From assembly GCF_017894385.1 (NCBI RefSeq), contig NZ_CP059560.1, forward strand, positions 4,782,501-4,846,500: a stretch of DNA of 64,000 nt, read 5' to 3'. Every line of letters starts with the position of its first letter. The first letter of the stretch is position 1. Both the position numbers and the translations under genes were made by a program. This document shows positions 9,381 to 18,686 of the stretch, one piece after another. Origin of the DNA: Aromatoleum petrolei (GTDB lineage: Bacteria; Pseudomonadota; Gammaproteobacteria; Burkholderiales; Rhodocyclaceae). The notes under the pieces were generated by a model. The model was not told the DNA's origin, searched no databases, and worked only from the letters and a program-made list of their open reading frames with translations.

Positions 9381-10733
9381 TCATGCGGCCAATACGGCCC
9401 TCGCAGCCCCCGCAGCGTATACGGAACCGGTGACGCACAGCAGCGCATCGGGCGGCAGATCGAGGAGCGTCTCCCTCACGGCCTGTTGCGGGTCTTCGAT
9501 GATCCGCACAGGCAGATCGGGATAGCGCTGCCGGAGCCAGCCGACGATCACGATGGGGTCGAGCGAACGCTGCCGGTCGGCGCGCGTGGCGACGAGCGAA
9601 TCGGCTTTGGACGCGAGTATCGGGAGCAGCGTCGCGAGGTCCTTGCCGGACGAGATGGACACGACCAAATGGCGTTCGCGACAGCTCAGCGTGTCGAGCG
9701 CGCGCATCAGGGCGCGTGCGGAGGTTTCGGTGTGGGCACCGTCGGCGACTACCCAGGGGGCGCGTCGGAGAATTTCGGTGCGCCCCGGCAGTGCGACCTG
9801 CGCGAGGCCGTGTCGTGCGGCCTCCGCGAGTTGCGGCAGCGGAAGCAGGTCGGCGTGGCGGATGCAGGCGATCGCCATTGCGGCGTTGCCGGCGAGATGG
9901 GGACCCAGCACGGGCAGCGCGAGATCGAGCGCCAACGGACCGCAGTCGACGCGCAGCGCGAGGCCGTTCGTGTCGGCCCGCATCACCTCCGTGGCGAACT
10001 CGGTGCCGAGGCGGTGCAGCGCTGCGGCGCAGCGCGTCGCCTGCGCCTCGACGACGGCGAAGGCCTCGCGGGGCAGCTCGCCGATCACCACCGGGGTCCA
10101 GGGCTTGATGATGCCGGCCTTCTCGCCGGCGATCGCCGCCAGCGTCGTGCCCAGTCGGTCCGTGTGTTCGAGTTCGATGCTGGTGATGCAGGACACGAGC
10201 GGGGAGACGATGTTGGTGGGATCGCGCCGTCCGCCGAGCCCGACCTCGATCAGCGCGACGTCGACGCGCTCGCTCGCGAACAGCGCGAAGGCGATCGCGG
10301 TCGCGAAATCGAAGAAACCCGGCGGATACGCATCGTGGAGCAGCTCGGCGAGATGGGGTCGGACGCGCTCGGCCGCGGCGACGAACCCGGCTTCGTCGAT
10401 CTCCCGCCCGCCGACGCGATATCGCTCGCTATACCGCTGTAGGTGCGGCGAGGTGTAGCTGCCGACGCGCAGACCGGCGGCGCCGAGGATTGCCTCGCAC
10501 AGCAACACCGTGCTGCCCTTGCCTTTGGAGCCGGCGACGTGGATGGACCGTAGCGCCCGCTGCGGGTTGCCGATGCGGGCAAGCAGCCTGCTCACCGGCT
10601 GCAGCGCTAGCTCTGCCGGCGGGCAGGGGCGGCCCACTTCGGCCGCGACGAGCGCGTCGATCAGCCGGGCCAGGTCGTCGCCATCGCGCAGCGGCCGGGC
10701 GGCCGCTTCCGCAATACCGGCCGGGAAACTCAT
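9381..10733 (-). CDS. folC: Bifunctional dihydrofolate synthase/folylpolyglutamate synthase
   Basis: 450-residue Mur-ligase-like enzyme that adds glutamate to dihydropteroate and polyglutamylates tetrahydrofolates. The ATP loop is [17 protein letters not shown], followed by [12 protein letters not shown]. Further conserved segments are [23 protein letters not shown] and GEKAGIIK, and the C-terminal [12 protein letters not shown]. The start overlaps the folD stop as ATGA, so it is translationally coupled in a purU-folD-folC operon. This makes its likely role the polyglutamylation of the folates used by the one-carbon pathway around it. A second housekeeping folC elsewhere is possible. Confidence 0.88.
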   Translation of the reverse strand: MSFPAGIAEAAARPLRDGDDLARLIDALVAAEVGRPCPPAELALQPVSRLLARIGNPQRALRSIHVAGSKGKGSTVLLCEAILGAAGLRVGSYTSPHLQRYSERYRVGGREIDEAGFVAAAERVRPHLAELLHDAYPPGFFDFATAIAFALFASERVDVALIEVGLGGRRDPTNIVSPLVSCITSIELEHTDRLGTTLAAIAGEKAGIIKPWTPVVIGELPREAFAVVEAQATRCAAALHRLGTEFATEVMRADTNGLALRVDCGPLALDLALPVLGPHLAGNAAMAIACIRHADLLPLPQLAEAARHGLAQVALPGRTEILRRAPWVVADGAHTETSARALMRALDTLSCRERHLVVSISSGKDLATLLPILASKADSLVATRADRQRSLDPIVIVGWLRQRYPDLPVRIIEDPQQAVRETLLDLPPDALLCVTGSVYAAGAARAVLAA

Positions 10734-11635
10734 CCCCACGCGGCCTCCATCAGCCCCTGCGGCACCGGGAGGCCGTGCTGGCGGCATGCCGCTTCCAGCG
10801 TGTTGAGCAGCAGGCAGGCGATGGTCATCGGTCCGACGCCGCCCGGAACCGGCGTGATGGCACCGGCGACTTCGGCAGCGCTTTCGAAGTCCACGTCACC
10901 GACCAGTCGGCCCTTGCCGTCCGGTGTGTCGATACGGTTGATGCCGACGTCGATCACCGTCGCGCCCGGCTTGATCCAGTCGCCGTGGACCATGCGCGGA
11001 CGGCCGACGGCGGCGATGAGGATGTCGGCGCGGCGGCATTCGTCGGCCAGGTCGCGAGTTTTCGAATGGGCGACCGTGACCGTGCAGCTTTCGCGCAGCA
11101 GCAGCGCGGCCATCGGCTTGCCGACGATGTTCGAGCGCCCCAGCACGACCGCGCGCAGGCCGGACAGGTCGCCTAGCCGGTGCTTGAGCAGCATGAGGCA
11201 ACCCAGCGGGGTGCAGGGGACCATGCCGTCGCCACCGGTTGCGAGGGCGCCCGCATTGAGCGGGTGGAAGCCGTCGATGTCCTTCTCCGGGCGGATCGCG
11301 TTGATGATCCGGTCGGCGTCGACCTGCGGCGGCAGGGGCAACTGGACGAGGATGCCGTGAACGGCCGGATCCTCGTTGAGCCGGGCTATCAGTTCCAGCA
11401 CTTTTTCCTGCGGCACGCTGTAGGGCAGGCGGTACTCGAACGAGGCCATCGAGGCTTCGCGCGCCTGACGCGCCTTGTTGCGGACGTAGACCTGGCTCGC
11501 CGGATCCTCGCCGACGAGGATGACGGCGAGGCCGGGGGTGAGGAGGTGTTGTTCCCGCAGGCGCACGACCTGGCGTCCGATCTCGGTGCGCAGGCGTTCG
11601 GCGGCTTGCTTTCCGTCGATGATCTCGGCTTTCAT
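10730..11635 (-). CDS. folD: Methylene-THF dehydrogenase/methenyl-THF cyclohydrolase FolD
   Basis: 301-residue bifunctional enzyme interconverting 5,10-methylene-THF and 10-formyl-THF with NADP. Motifs include [36 protein letters not shown], the nucleotide-binding segment [15 protein letters not shown], and [17 protein letters not shown]. Length is as expected. The start MKAEIIDGK lies 14 bases after the purU stop and has a GGGAGAGC ribosome-binding site. Its position between purU and folC points to oxidising methyl groups onward to formyl-THF rather than to biosynthesis only. Confidence 0.96.
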   Translation of the reverse strand: MKAEIIDGKQAAERLRTEIGRQVVRLREQHLLTPGLAVILVGEDPASQVYVRNKARQAREASMASFEYRLPYSVPQEKVLELIARLNEDPAVHGILVQLPLPPQVDADRIINAIRPEKDIDGFHPLNAGALATGGDGMVPCTPLGCLMLLKHRLGDLSGLRAVVLGRSNIVGKPMAALLLRESCTVTVAHSKTRDLADECRRADILIAAVGRPRMVHGDWIKPGATVIDVGINRIDTPDGKGRLVGDVDFESAAEVAGAITPVPGGVGPMTIACLLLNTLEAACRQHGLPVPQGLMEAAWG

Positions 11636-11649
11636 CCAGCTCTCCCTGC

Positions 11650-12531
11650 TCAGCGGAACACGATGGTCTTGTTCCCCGTGAGGAACACGCGGTGCTCGAT
11701 GTGGTACTTGACGGCGCGGGCGAGGGCGAGGCATTCGGTATCGCGGCCGACGGCGACGAGGTGCTCCGGCTGGTAGGTGTGATCGACGCGCTCGACGGCC
11801 TGCTCGATGATCGGACCTTCGTCGAGGTCCGAGGTCACGTAGTGGGCGGTCGCGCCGATCAGCTTGACCCCGCGGTCATGCGCCTGGTGATAGGGTTTGG
11901 CGCCCTTGAAGCCGGGCAGGAAGGAGTGGTGGATGTTGATCGCGCGGCCCGAGAGCTTGTGGCACAGGTCCTCGGACAGCACCTGCATGTAGCGTGCGAG
12001 CACGACCAGGTCGGAGCCGGTCTCGGCGACGATCTCGAGCAGGCGCGCTTCCTGCGCCGCCTTCGTGTCGGGCGTCACCGGCAGGTGATGGAAGGGGATG
12101 CCGTGCCAGTCGGCGAGACGCTTGAGATCCGGATGGTTCGACACGATGGCGGGTACCTGCATCTTCAATTCGCCGGTGCGCATGCGGTAGAGCAGATCGT
12201 CGAGGCAGTGATCGAACTTCGACACCATCAGCAGCACCTTCGGGCGCACCAGCGTGTCGTGCATCTCCCAGGTGAAGTCCTCCTCGGCGCGGGGCAACTC
12301 ATCGCCGAAGGCGCGCTTGAGCTCGTCGAAGGAGGGCGTGCGGCCGGATGTCGTCGAGAACACCGTGCGCACAAAGAAGCGTCCGGTGAGGATCTCGTCG
12401 AACTGCTGCATCTCCATGATGTAGCAATGGCGCTCGGCCAGGAACGACGAGATGCGGGCGACCGTTCCGATCACGCCCTTGCAGCTCGCCTTGAGTACGT
12501 AAATGTTCTTGCCTTCGGTCATGACCGACAT
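11650..12531 (-). CDS. purU: Formyltetrahydrofolate deformylase PurU
   Basis: 293-residue hydrolase releasing formate from 10-formyl-THF. An N-terminal ACT domain ([21 protein letters not shown]) is followed by the formyltransferase fold, with the catalytic segment [22 protein letters not shown] and [19 protein letters not shown]. The start MSVMTEG has an AGGAG ribosome-binding site. It heads the purU-folD-folC operon and is divergent from the corrinoid protein gene, sharing a 321-base intergenic region. In this context it would regenerate free THF and export one-carbon units as formate. Confidence 0.95.
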   Translation of the reverse strand: MSVMTEGKNIYVLKASCKGVIGTVARISSFLAERHCYIMEMQQFDEILTGRFFVRTVFSTTSGRTPSFDELKRAFGDELPRAEEDFTWEMHDTLVRPKVLLMVSKFDHCLDDLLYRMRTGELKMQVPAIVSNHPDLKRLADWHGIPFHHLPVTPDTKAAQEARLLEIVAETGSDLVVLARYMQVLSEDLCHKLSGRAINIHHSFLPGFKGAKPYHQAHDRGVKLIGATAHYVTSDLDEGPIIEQAVERVDHTYQPEHLVAVGRDTECLALARAVKYHIEHRVFLTGNKTIVFR

Positions 12532-12852
12532 CGCGCGTCTCCTGAATGTAGCGTTGTGTCCACCCCGGTCGTGCGAGGCGGCTCCTGTGTCCCTGTGTGG
12601 CCGGCAACTGTTGGCCGTCGCCCAATTTAGTCTTCCGGTCAGCACTCGCCTGTCTGGTTGCGACGGGTTCTGATCGCCCTACGACAGCCGCGTCAGTGCT
12701 GACGATGGCGGCGATCGCGGGCAGATCGGGGTGTCGCGTTTGGACATGAGCGGGTCGTTGAGACGCCTGCCAGTTGCGGGGGGGCGGCCTAACCTGTGCC
12801 GCATCGGGTCCGCTGCGGTCGGCACCCGCAACGACCTGAAGGAGAAGACGAG
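12532..12852. promoter_or_regulatory. Divergent promoter region purU / corrinoid protein copy 1
   Basis: 321 bases without a gene. The part from 12623 onward recurs upstream of the second corrinoid gene: blocks starting CAATTTAGTCTTCC, then TGTCTGGTtGCGAC (12651-12664), then a nearly identical stretch from TTTGGACATG to the start codon. Conservation outside the coding region suggests regulator binding and a shared promoter. No sigma-54 or cobalamin-riboswitch signature was recognised. Confidence 0.5.
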
Positions 12853-13554
12853 ATGACGGAGCAGTTCGACGACGACGAGGATTTCGACCTGGCATCGCTG
12901 CCCGATGACGAGCTCATCGAGCAGGTGCACGACGATCTCTACAACGGCCTGCGCGAGGAGATCGTGGAGGCGACCAACATCCTCCTGTCGCGGGGCTGGA
13001 GCGCGAGCCGGGTGCTCGACGAGGCGCTGGTCGAAGGCATGCGCATCGTGGGGGTGGATTTCCGCGACGGCATCCTGTTCGTGCCCGAAGTGCTGATGGC
13101 GGCCAATGCGATGAAAGGCGGCATGGAGATCATCCGTCCGCTCTTGGCCGACACCGGCGCGGAGACGGTGGGCAAGATCGTGATCGGCACGGTGAAGGGC
13201 GACATCCACGACATCGGCAAGAACCTGGTGGCGATGATGATGGAAGGGGCGGGCTTCGAGGTGATCGACATCGGCATCAACATCCCGGTGGAGACCTACA
13301 TCGAGGAGTTGGAGAAGCACAAGCCGGACATCCTGGGGATGTCGGCGCTGCTGACGACGACGATGCCGTACATGAAGGTCGTGATCGACACGCTGAAGGA
13401 GAAGGGCCTGCGCGACGACTACATCGTGCTGGTGGGCGGGGCGCCGCTGAACGAGGCCTTCGGCAAGGCCGTCGGAGCCGACGCCTACTGCCGCGATGCG
13501 GGCGTGACGGTGGAGACCGCCAAGGCGCTCATCCAGCAGCGACGCGCCGCCTGA
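12623..13554 (+). repeat. Direct repeat copy 1: corrinoid gene with its upstream region
   Basis: About 0.93 kb that recurs in the same orientation at 18834-19789. The coding parts differ by two residues out of 233; the upstream parts are conserved in blocks, with copy 2 carrying an extra 12-base tandem repeat. The copies flank about 5.3 kb and could recombine to delete it. Confidence 0.9.
12853..13554 (+). CDS. Corrinoid (B12-binding) methyl carrier protein, copy 1
   Basis: 233-residue methyl carrier of the MtaC/MtbC/MttC/MtgC family. An N-terminal helical cap domain (about residues 15-105) precedes the cobalamin domain. The cobalt-ligating DxHxxG motif is DIHDIGKN, and further conserved parts are MSALLTTTMPYMKVVID and VLVGGAPLNEAFGKAVGADAY. 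In known systems a substrate-specific methyltransferase methylates its Co(I) and a second one moves the methyl to THF. The ATG follows GAAGGAGAAG. The protein is 99% identical to the copy at 19088. No MttB/MtgB-type methyltransferase gene is adjacent, so the methyl donor is not shown by the window. Confidence 0.92.
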   Translation: MTEQFDDDEDFDLASLPDDELIEQVHDDLYNGLREEIVEATNILLSRGWSASRVLDEALVEGMRIVGVDFRDGILFVPEVLMAANAMKGGMEIIRPLLADTGAETVGKIVIGTVKGDIHDIGKNLVAMMMEGAGFEVIDIGINIPVETYIEELEKHKPDILGMSALLTTTMPYMKVVIDTLKEKGLRDDYIVLVGGAPLNEAFGKAVGADAYCRDAGVTVETAKALIQQRRAA

Positions 13555-13576
13555 TTCGGGACAAGGAGGCCCTGGC

Positions 13577-14209
13577 ATGGAGCCCGTCCTGATCATCGCC
13601 TGCGGTGCGCTTGCACGCGAGCTGAAGGCCGTGATTGCCGCGAACGGCTGGCAGCACGTGCAACTGCACTGCCTGCCGGCGGATCTCCATAACCGCCCCG
13701 ACCGCATCCCCGAGGCCGTGCGTGAGCAAATCCGGGCGAGCCGAATACGCTTCGCGCGCATCCTCGTTGGCTATGCCGACTGCGGCACCGGTGGGCTGCT
13801 CGACCAAGTGCTCGAAGAGGAGGGCGTCGAGCGCCTGCCCGGCGCGCATTGCTACGAGTTCTACGCGGGCACCCCGGCCTTCACGGTGCTCGCCGACGCC
13901 GAACCGGGCAGTTTCTACCTGACGGATTTCCTCGTGCGCCACTTCGAGCGGCTCGTGATCCGGGAACTCGGCATCGAGCGGCACCCGGAACTCGCGTCGG
14001 AATATTTCGGCAACTACCGCCGCCTGGTCTACCTCGCGCAGTCGGAGGACGCGCAGTTGCTGGAACAGGCGCGGGACGCCGCGAAGCGGCTCGGCCTCGA
14101 ATTCCATTATCGGTTCACGGGCTACGGCGACCTCGAAGGGGCCGTCGTCCGCTTCCATCGACAGCCAGGACGCAACGCCCGCAGGGAGCAGGATTCATGG
14201 CAAAGCTGA
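13577..14209 (+). CDS. DUF1638 protein of the corrinoid cluster
   Basis: 210 residues matching the DUF1638 family, which in methanogens and various bacteria occurs beside methylamine-type corrinoid methyltransferases. Recognisable segments are LIIACGALARELKAVI, ILVGYADCGTGGLLD and GAHCYEFYAGTPAF, with Cys residues (near positions 10, 74 and 97) that could bind metal or cobalamin. No signal peptide or membrane segment. It starts 22 bases after the corrinoid gene with an AAGGAGG ribosome-binding site, and overlaps the next gene by 13 bases. Biochemical function is unknown to me. Confidence 0.8.
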   Translation: MEPVLIIACGALARELKAVIAANGWQHVQLHCLPADLHNRPDRIPEAVREQIRASRIRFARILVGYADCGTGGLLDQVLEEEGVERLPGAHCYEFYAGTPAFTVLADAEPGSFYLTDFLVRHFERLVIRELGIERHPELASEYFGNYRRLVYLAQSEDAQLLEQARDAAKRLGLEFHYRFTGYGDLEGAVVRFHRQPGRNARREQDSWQS

Positions 14210-14514
14210 TTGTTGTGCAGTGGCGTGACATCCCTGCGCAGGTGATCGTCAAGAACGGGCGGGAGAGCGCGAAGGTGCAGCTTTCCGAGCGCTTCCAGGT
14301 GGCGATAGATCGCGCCGCGATGCGCGCCGGCAAGGGTAGCTCCGAGGCCTATCTCGAAGACTGGCAGCGACTGCCGCCGCGCGAGTGTGGAAGCGAGCTG
14401 CAGGCCGAAGCGGCCGCCGAGGCTGCGCGCATCGAGGCGCGTTATAGCGACGGGGACCTCGAAACCCTGGTACGGGCGAAGGGCGTAGCGGTCGCGCAAG
14501 ACGCCGCGAACTAG
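14197..14514 (+). CDS. Small PF13769-type ('virulence factor') protein in corrinoid cluster
   Basis: 105 residues beginning MAKLIVVQWRDIPAQVIVKNG. This resembles the short family databases label 'virulence factor' (PF13769), a name that tells nothing about its role here. The sequence is soluble and mixed alpha/beta in the first 60 residues, with a charged helical tail. It overlaps the DUF1638 gene by 13 bases and precedes the metV-like gene by 64 bases, so it belongs to the same transcription unit. I infer a role in the methyl pathway from context only. Confidence 0.65.
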   Translation: MAKLIVVQWRDIPAQVIVKNGRESAKVQLSERFQVAIDRAAMRAGKGSSEAYLEDWQRLPPRECGSELQAEAAAEAARIEARYSDGDLETLVRAKGVAVAQDAAN

Positions 14515-14578
14515 AAAACGACATCAACAAACAGCCACGCTGCCGCGCCAACGACGGCGGTGGACGAAGGAGACATTC

Positions 14579-15052
14579 ATGTACGCAGTACGCCGGTGGG
14601 TGGTCCGACACTCACGGGGTTTCGAGATGATCTACAACGCATTCGAGCCGGTCATCGCGCGGCTCGATCCGCTGTGGCGCAGCGTCGGATACGCGCGCGC
14701 GGAGAGGCCGGTGGCGAAGGTCGAGCGGGCCATCAAGGGCTTCCTGTTCGATTGCAAGATGTGCGGCCAGTGCGCGCTCAGTTCGACGGGGATGTCCTGT
14801 CCGATGAACTGCCCCAAGACGCTGCGCAACGGCCCCTGCGGCGGCGTGCGCGCGAACGGGCATTGCGAGGTCAAGCCGGAGATGAAATGCGTGTGGGCCG
14901 AGGCCTGGGCCGGTAGCCAGCAAATGAAGTCCGGCAAGAAGATCCACGTCGTGCAGAAACCGGTGGACAACCGGCTGCGCGACACATCGTCCTGGTTGCG
15001 CGTCGTGCGCAAGATCGCTGAACAGCGGGCCGGGCAGGGAGAGCAGAAATGA
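14579..15052 (+). CDS. MetV-like Fe-S/zinc partner of methylene-THF reductase
   Basis: 157-residue protein of the MTHFR C-terminal family (PF12225; MetV in acetogens). The cysteine-rich centre reads CKMCGQCALSSTGMSCPMNC, then CPKTLRNGPCGG and HCEVKPEMKC, suited to one or more Fe-S clusters or zinc. In acetogens MetV supports the MetF flavoprotein in electron transfer. The stop overlaps the metF start as ATGA, giving coupled synthesis in a fixed ratio. Its presence argues for a MetVF-type complex rather than the single-subunit biosynthetic enzyme, and possibly for running the reaction in the oxidative direction. Confidence 0.85.
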   Translation: MYAVRRWVVRHSRGFEMIYNAFEPVIARLDPLWRSVGYARAERPVAKVERAIKGFLFDCKMCGQCALSSTGMSCPMNCPKTLRNGPCGGVRANGHCEVKPEMKCVWAEAWAGSQQMKSGKKIHVVQKPVDNRLRDTSSWLRVVRKIAEQRAGQGEQK

Positions 15053-16089
15053 TCTTCGACGACGAACCGACCCCCGGCGAAGGACTCCCGATCCTTCCGG
15101 GCCATGTCTCGCCGGGCCGCCTGGAGCGCGTGTTGCGCGCGGGCAAGTTCGCGGTCACGACCGAGATCGATCCGCCCGATTCGGCGGATCCCGACGAAGT
15201 GTTCAAGCGCGCGGCGATCTTCGACGGCTACGTCGACGCGATCAACGCGACCGACGGCTCCGGTGCGAACTGCCACATGTCGAGCGTCGGCGTGTGTTCG
15301 CTGCTGACGCGCCGCGGCTACGCGATGGTGATGCAGATCTCGTGCCGTGACCGTAACCGCATCGCGATCCAGGGCGAGATCCTCGGCGGCGCGGCGATGG
15401 GCGTCGCGAACATCATGTGCCTGACCGGCGACGGCGTGCAGGCGGGCGACCATCCGCAGGCGAAACCGGTTTTCGACCTCGATTGCATGTCCTTGCTGGA
15501 GATCGCCCGTGGCATGCGCGACGATGCCCGTTTCGAGAGCGGGCGCAAGCTCGCGTTGCCGCCGCGCGTGTTCCTCGGCGCCGCGGAAAATCCCTTCGCG
15601 CCGCCCTTCGACTGGCGCCCGCACCGCCTCGCGAAGAAGGTCGCGGCCGGCGCGCAGTTCATCCAGACGCAGTATTGCTACGACATCCCGCGGCTCAAGG
15701 CCTTCATGTCGCAGGTGCGCGATCTGGGCCTGCTCGAAGGGCCGAACCGCGTGTACATCATGGTCGGCGTCGGTCCGCTCGCGTCGGCCAAGAGCGCGAC
15801 ATGGATCCGCGAGCACGTGCCGGGCGTCCACATTCCGGATAGCGTCATCAAGCGCCTGGCCGGCGCCGAGAAGCAGAAGGCCGAAGGCCGGCAGCTGTGC
15901 ATCGACCTGATCCAGGAGATCCGCGAGGTCGAAGGTGTCAGCGGCGTCCACGTGATGGCTTACCGCCAGGAGGAGGCGGTGGCGGAAATCATCCAGAGCT
16001 CGGGCGTGCTGGAGGGACGCGTGCCGTGGTATCCGGGGCGTGACTCTCGCTCCGGGAAGCAGAAACGCGAGACCTGCCCAGCGCACTAG
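15049..16089 (+). CDS. metF: Methylenetetrahydrofolate reductase, MetF type
   Basis: 346-residue TIM-barrel flavoprotein interconverting methylene-THF and methyl-THF. Conserved segments are FAVTTEIDPPDSADPDEVF, GANCHMSSVGVCSLL, MVMQISCRDRNRIAIQGEI and NIMCLTGDG, then GAQFIQTQYCYDIPRLKAF. The sequence is nearer the MetF of acetogens and demethylating bacteria than E. coli MetF, consistent with the coupled MetV partner. In this operon it would oxidise methyl-THF produced from methylated corrinoid. It ends convergently, 256 bases from the HyuA-like gene; the gap holds nothing I recognise. Confidence 0.88.
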   Translation: MIFDDEPTPGEGLPILPGHVSPGRLERVLRAGKFAVTTEIDPPDSADPDEVFKRAAIFDGYVDAINATDGSGANCHMSSVGVCSLLTRRGYAMVMQISCRDRNRIAIQGEILGGAAMGVANIMCLTGDGVQAGDHPQAKPVFDLDCMSLLEIARGMRDDARFESGRKLALPPRVFLGAAENPFAPPFDWRPHRLAKKVAAGAQFIQTQYCYDIPRLKAFMSQVRDLGLLEGPNRVYIMVGVGPLASAKSATWIREHVPGVHIPDSVIKRLAGAEKQKAEGRQLCIDLIQEIREVEGVSGVHVMAYRQEEAVAEIIQSSGVLEGRVPWYPGRDSRSGKQKRETCPAH

Positions 16090-16345
16090 GGTCGGTGGCG
16101 GACGGGCATGGCTCGTCCGCCCGGTCCCGCCGCAACACCCTTTCTGGCGCCGCCGCTGTCCTCGTCGCGGCGCAGACGGGCTCCCGACCGCCCGTCAAAC
16201 GCCCGAAGCGCCCCACGGTGATCCTGCGTGACCGGCTGTTGGCGGAATCGCGCGGCGACCGGGTCGAGTGAGGCAGGTTGGCGACGGATTCACCGGAGCA
16301 GGAGCCGGAATCCAGCGTGCCCCCCGCCCCATGGGTCCGAGCTGA

Positions 16346-18385
16346 TCAGGCTGGCTCGGCTTGTGCGACCCGATCAGTGCGCCGGCACGGGGGGCCATAC
16401 GCGATCGCGGTGAGCCGCATCTCGAAGAACACGTCGCCGTCGATCTCGTTGTTGACGCTGTTCTCGTCCTGTTCGAAGTCGATCTGCACCGAGGCCGCCC
16501 CCGCTTCCCGCGCCTGGGTCGCGGCTTCGTCGGCGGCGAGCGTGCGGGCGTATTCGACGGCTTCGCCGAGCTGCGGGAAGTCCTTCGGCCCATCGGGCGC
16601 GAAAACCCGGAAAGTCCCCCGCGTCGGCTGCGTGATCGTCAGATGCACCCGCTGCGAGACTTCGCCCAGCACGGCGCCGACGGCATTCGCCACTTCCGCA
16701 AAACGGGGCATGTAGAGGCCGGTGCGCAGTCCGCGCGCGACCTCAGGGTAGTAGCTCGCGGCGGGACCGCCGACGGCGACAACCGGAGCGTCCCCCGCGA
16801 ACTGGACGGAGAACAACGAGGGCTTGGACGGATCCCGCCGCTGTTCCATGACCATCTCGGTGAGCAGCCGTGCGAGCTTGTCCGCCTGGGCCGCGGCGAG
16901 GCGGTTCTGTTCGTGCAGCCCCGCCTCGATGAGCTTCTGGCTGATGCCGTCGACGACGAGATCGAAGACCTCGCGCGACGGGCCTTCGGCGTCGCCGTCG
17001 GGCCACGTTCCGCAACCGTACAGGCGGCGCATCTGGCGCGCCCAGATCCGCGCGCCCAGCTCCGCGGCGCGGGTGGACCAGTGGCTCGAGACGCCGAGTA
17101 CGTGGGCCGCGTCGGTGGGCGTGAAACCGCTGTAGATCACCAGCCCCTTGCGTTCGAGGCGGGCGAGCGCGCGCGCGAGCCGACGGTCCTCCGCGGTGGC
17201 GTATTCCATGTCCACGGGTTTGACCGAGACGCGCTCCCAGGCCTGCCGTTCGTCGTCGGGCAGGCGCGCCAGCAGCGCCTCGTCGTGCTGCAGGCGCAGC
17301 GCGAAGCGCAGTTGGCTGCCGTGGGGAGCCGATTTCGCCTGACGCTCGAGGACGGGCAGCACTTCAGGATGTTCGGCGGCGAGCAGGCTGAGCGGCACGA
17401 CCCGGCGCGGGCCGATCGAGATCCCTTCGCCGCCGCTGAAACGCACTTCGCTGTCGCCGCCGAGACCGATGGAGTACACACGCACCGCCTCGACCATGGG
17501 CTGCCATCCGCCGATTAACGCACCATCGAAACTCAGTTCCGGTCGCCCGTTGCGAACGACGGCGATGTCGGTCGTCGTGCCGCCCATGTCGGCGACGATC
17601 GCGTCGCGCAATCCGCTCAGCGCACAGGCGCCGAGGACGCTGGCGGCCGGGCCCGAGAGCACGGTGCCCACGGGGCGCTGCAGCGCCGATTGCGCATTGA
17701 TCAGCGAGCCGTCGCCCTTGACGATCATCAGCGGGGCGTCGATGCCGCGCGCGGACAGGATGGCCTCGACCGACTCGATGAGGCGCTGGACGTGGGTGAT
17801 CATGCGCGCATTGAGCGCGACCGTCGCGGCGCGACGGGGCGCGCCGAGCGAAGACGCGAGCTCGTGCCCGCAGGTCGCCGGCTTGCGCGAGAGCTCCTGC
17901 ACGAGTTCGCGCACCCGCACCTCGTGGCGCGGGTTGCGCACGCTGAAGGTGGCCGAGATCGCGAAGGCCGAGACCTTGTCGCGCCAGTTCAGGATCGCCC
18001 TGCGCACGGCCTCTTCATCGAGCGGCGCGGCTTCGGCGCCGCCCGCATCGTGGCCGCCCGCGACGGTGACGATGGCCTCGGGGCCGAGCAGCTCCGCGAG
18101 CCCGCTGTTCTGCACCTGGCGCTCGTCGTAGCCGATCAGCAGCGCGCAGACGGGCGAACCTTTGCCCTCGACGACCGAGTTCGTCGTCAGCGTTGTCGAC
18201 AGGGAGACGAGGGATACGTTGGAGAGGGATTCGGGCGGCAGACTGTCGATCGCGCGCGCGATGCCGACGGTCAGGTCGTAGCGCGTCGTCAGCTGTTTGG
18301 CGGCTGCGATCACTTCGCGGTGCTCGTCGACGAGCACCGCGTCGGTGAAAGTGCCGCCCGTATCGATACCCAGCATCAAGCCCAT
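16346..18385 (-). CDS. HyuA-type hydantoinase/oxoprolinase ASKHA ATPase without HyuB partner
   Basis: 679 residues. The ASKHA phosphate-binding start is LMLGIDTGGTFTDAVLVD, with adjacent SLVSLSTTLTTNSVVEG and a second nucleotide motif IVADMGGTTTDIAVVRNG. The order is hydantoinase_N followed by hydantoinase_A, then a C-terminal region of about 150 residues. Such subunits normally pair with a HyuB protein in hydantoinases and acetone carboxylases, but no HyuB is present. It is embedded in a corrinoid locus and cotranscribed with a small membrane protein 13 bases upstream. An ATP-dependent role in reactivating or loading corrinoid proteins is one possibility; a substrate-activating kinase is another. 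Start at MGLMLGID with a GGAGGG site. Confidence 0.75.
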   Translation of the reverse strand: MGLMLGIDTGGTFTDAVLVDEHREVIAAAKQLTTRYDLTVGIARAIDSLPPESLSNVSLVSLSTTLTTNSVVEGKGSPVCALLIGYDERQVQNSGLAELLGPEAIVTVAGGHDAGGAEAAPLDEEAVRRAILNWRDKVSAFAISATFSVRNPRHEVRVRELVQELSRKPATCGHELASSLGAPRRAATVALNARMITHVQRLIESVEAILSARGIDAPLMIVKGDGSLINAQSALQRPVGTVLSGPAASVLGACALSGLRDAIVADMGGTTTDIAVVRNGRPELSFDGALIGGWQPMVEAVRVYSIGLGGDSEVRFSGGEGISIGPRRVVPLSLLAAEHPEVLPVLERQAKSAPHGSQLRFALRLQHDEALLARLPDDERQAWERVSVKPVDMEYATAEDRRLARALARLERKGLVIYSGFTPTDAAHVLGVSSHWSTRAAELGARIWARQMRRLYGCGTWPDGDAEGPSREVFDLVVDGISQKLIEAGLHEQNRLAAAQADKLARLLTEMVMEQRRDPSKPSLFSVQFAGDAPVVAVGGPAASYYPEVARGLRTGLYMPRFAEVANAVGAVLGEVSQRVHLTITQPTRGTFRVFAPDGPKDFPQLGEAVEYARTLAADEAATQAREAGAASVQIDFEQDENSVNNEIDGDVFFEMRLTAIAYGPPCRRTDRVAQAEPA

Positions 18386-18398
18386 TCTTGTCCCTCCG

Positions 18399-18686
18399 TC
18401 AGGTTCCGTTTTCCGCGCACTTGGCCGTCGTGCGGCTGGTCTTGCGACCGCGTGCATACAAGGCCCTCACAAGGCCGATGACACTCAGGCCGAGCCACAA
18501 CACCTGGGTGATGACGGCAGCGAGGTTGAAGTCGTGCATCAGCGAGATCAGCAGGCAGGCGGGGCTGAGGATGTTCAGCCCGAGATAGCGAAGGCCGTCG
18601 TGCCGGAGGCGGCCGACCTGCAGGCCGGCATACGCGACCAGGCAGGCGATCACACCGACGAGTCCAATAAAATCCGAGGGGGTCAT
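18399..18686 (-). CDS. Small membrane protein (CBU_0592-like)
   Basis: 95 residues with three hydrophobic segments: near residues 5-24 (FIGLVGVIACLVAYAGLQVG), 32-52 (LRYLGLNILSPACLLISLMH) and 54-74 (AAVITQVLWLGLSVIGLVRAL). A basic tail follows. The pattern resembles the short CBU_0592-type membrane family of unknown function. It lies 13 bases upstream of the HyuA-like gene on the same strand, so the two are probably cotranscribed. The start MTPSDFIG was chosen over an in-frame ATG 45 bases upstream because it begins just before the first membrane segment. Confidence 0.65.
   Translation of the reverse strand: MTPSDFIGLVGVIACLVAYAGLQVGRLRHDGLRYLGLNILSPACLLISLMHDFNLAAVITQVLWLGLSVIGLVRALYARGRKTSRTTAKCAENGT

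Noticed and set aside
12532..12852. Cobalamin riboswitch or sigma-54 promoter before the corrinoid gene
   Set aside because: No B12-box sequence and no GG-N10-GC promoter with the right flanks could be identified in either copy.
14197..14514. Reading the PF13769 protein as a virulence factor
   Set aside because: The family label is historical; the operon context is one-carbon metabolism.
16346..18385. HyuA-like gene as the missing MttB-type methyltransferase
   Set aside because: It has ASKHA ATPase motifs and no TIM-barrel methyltransferase features.
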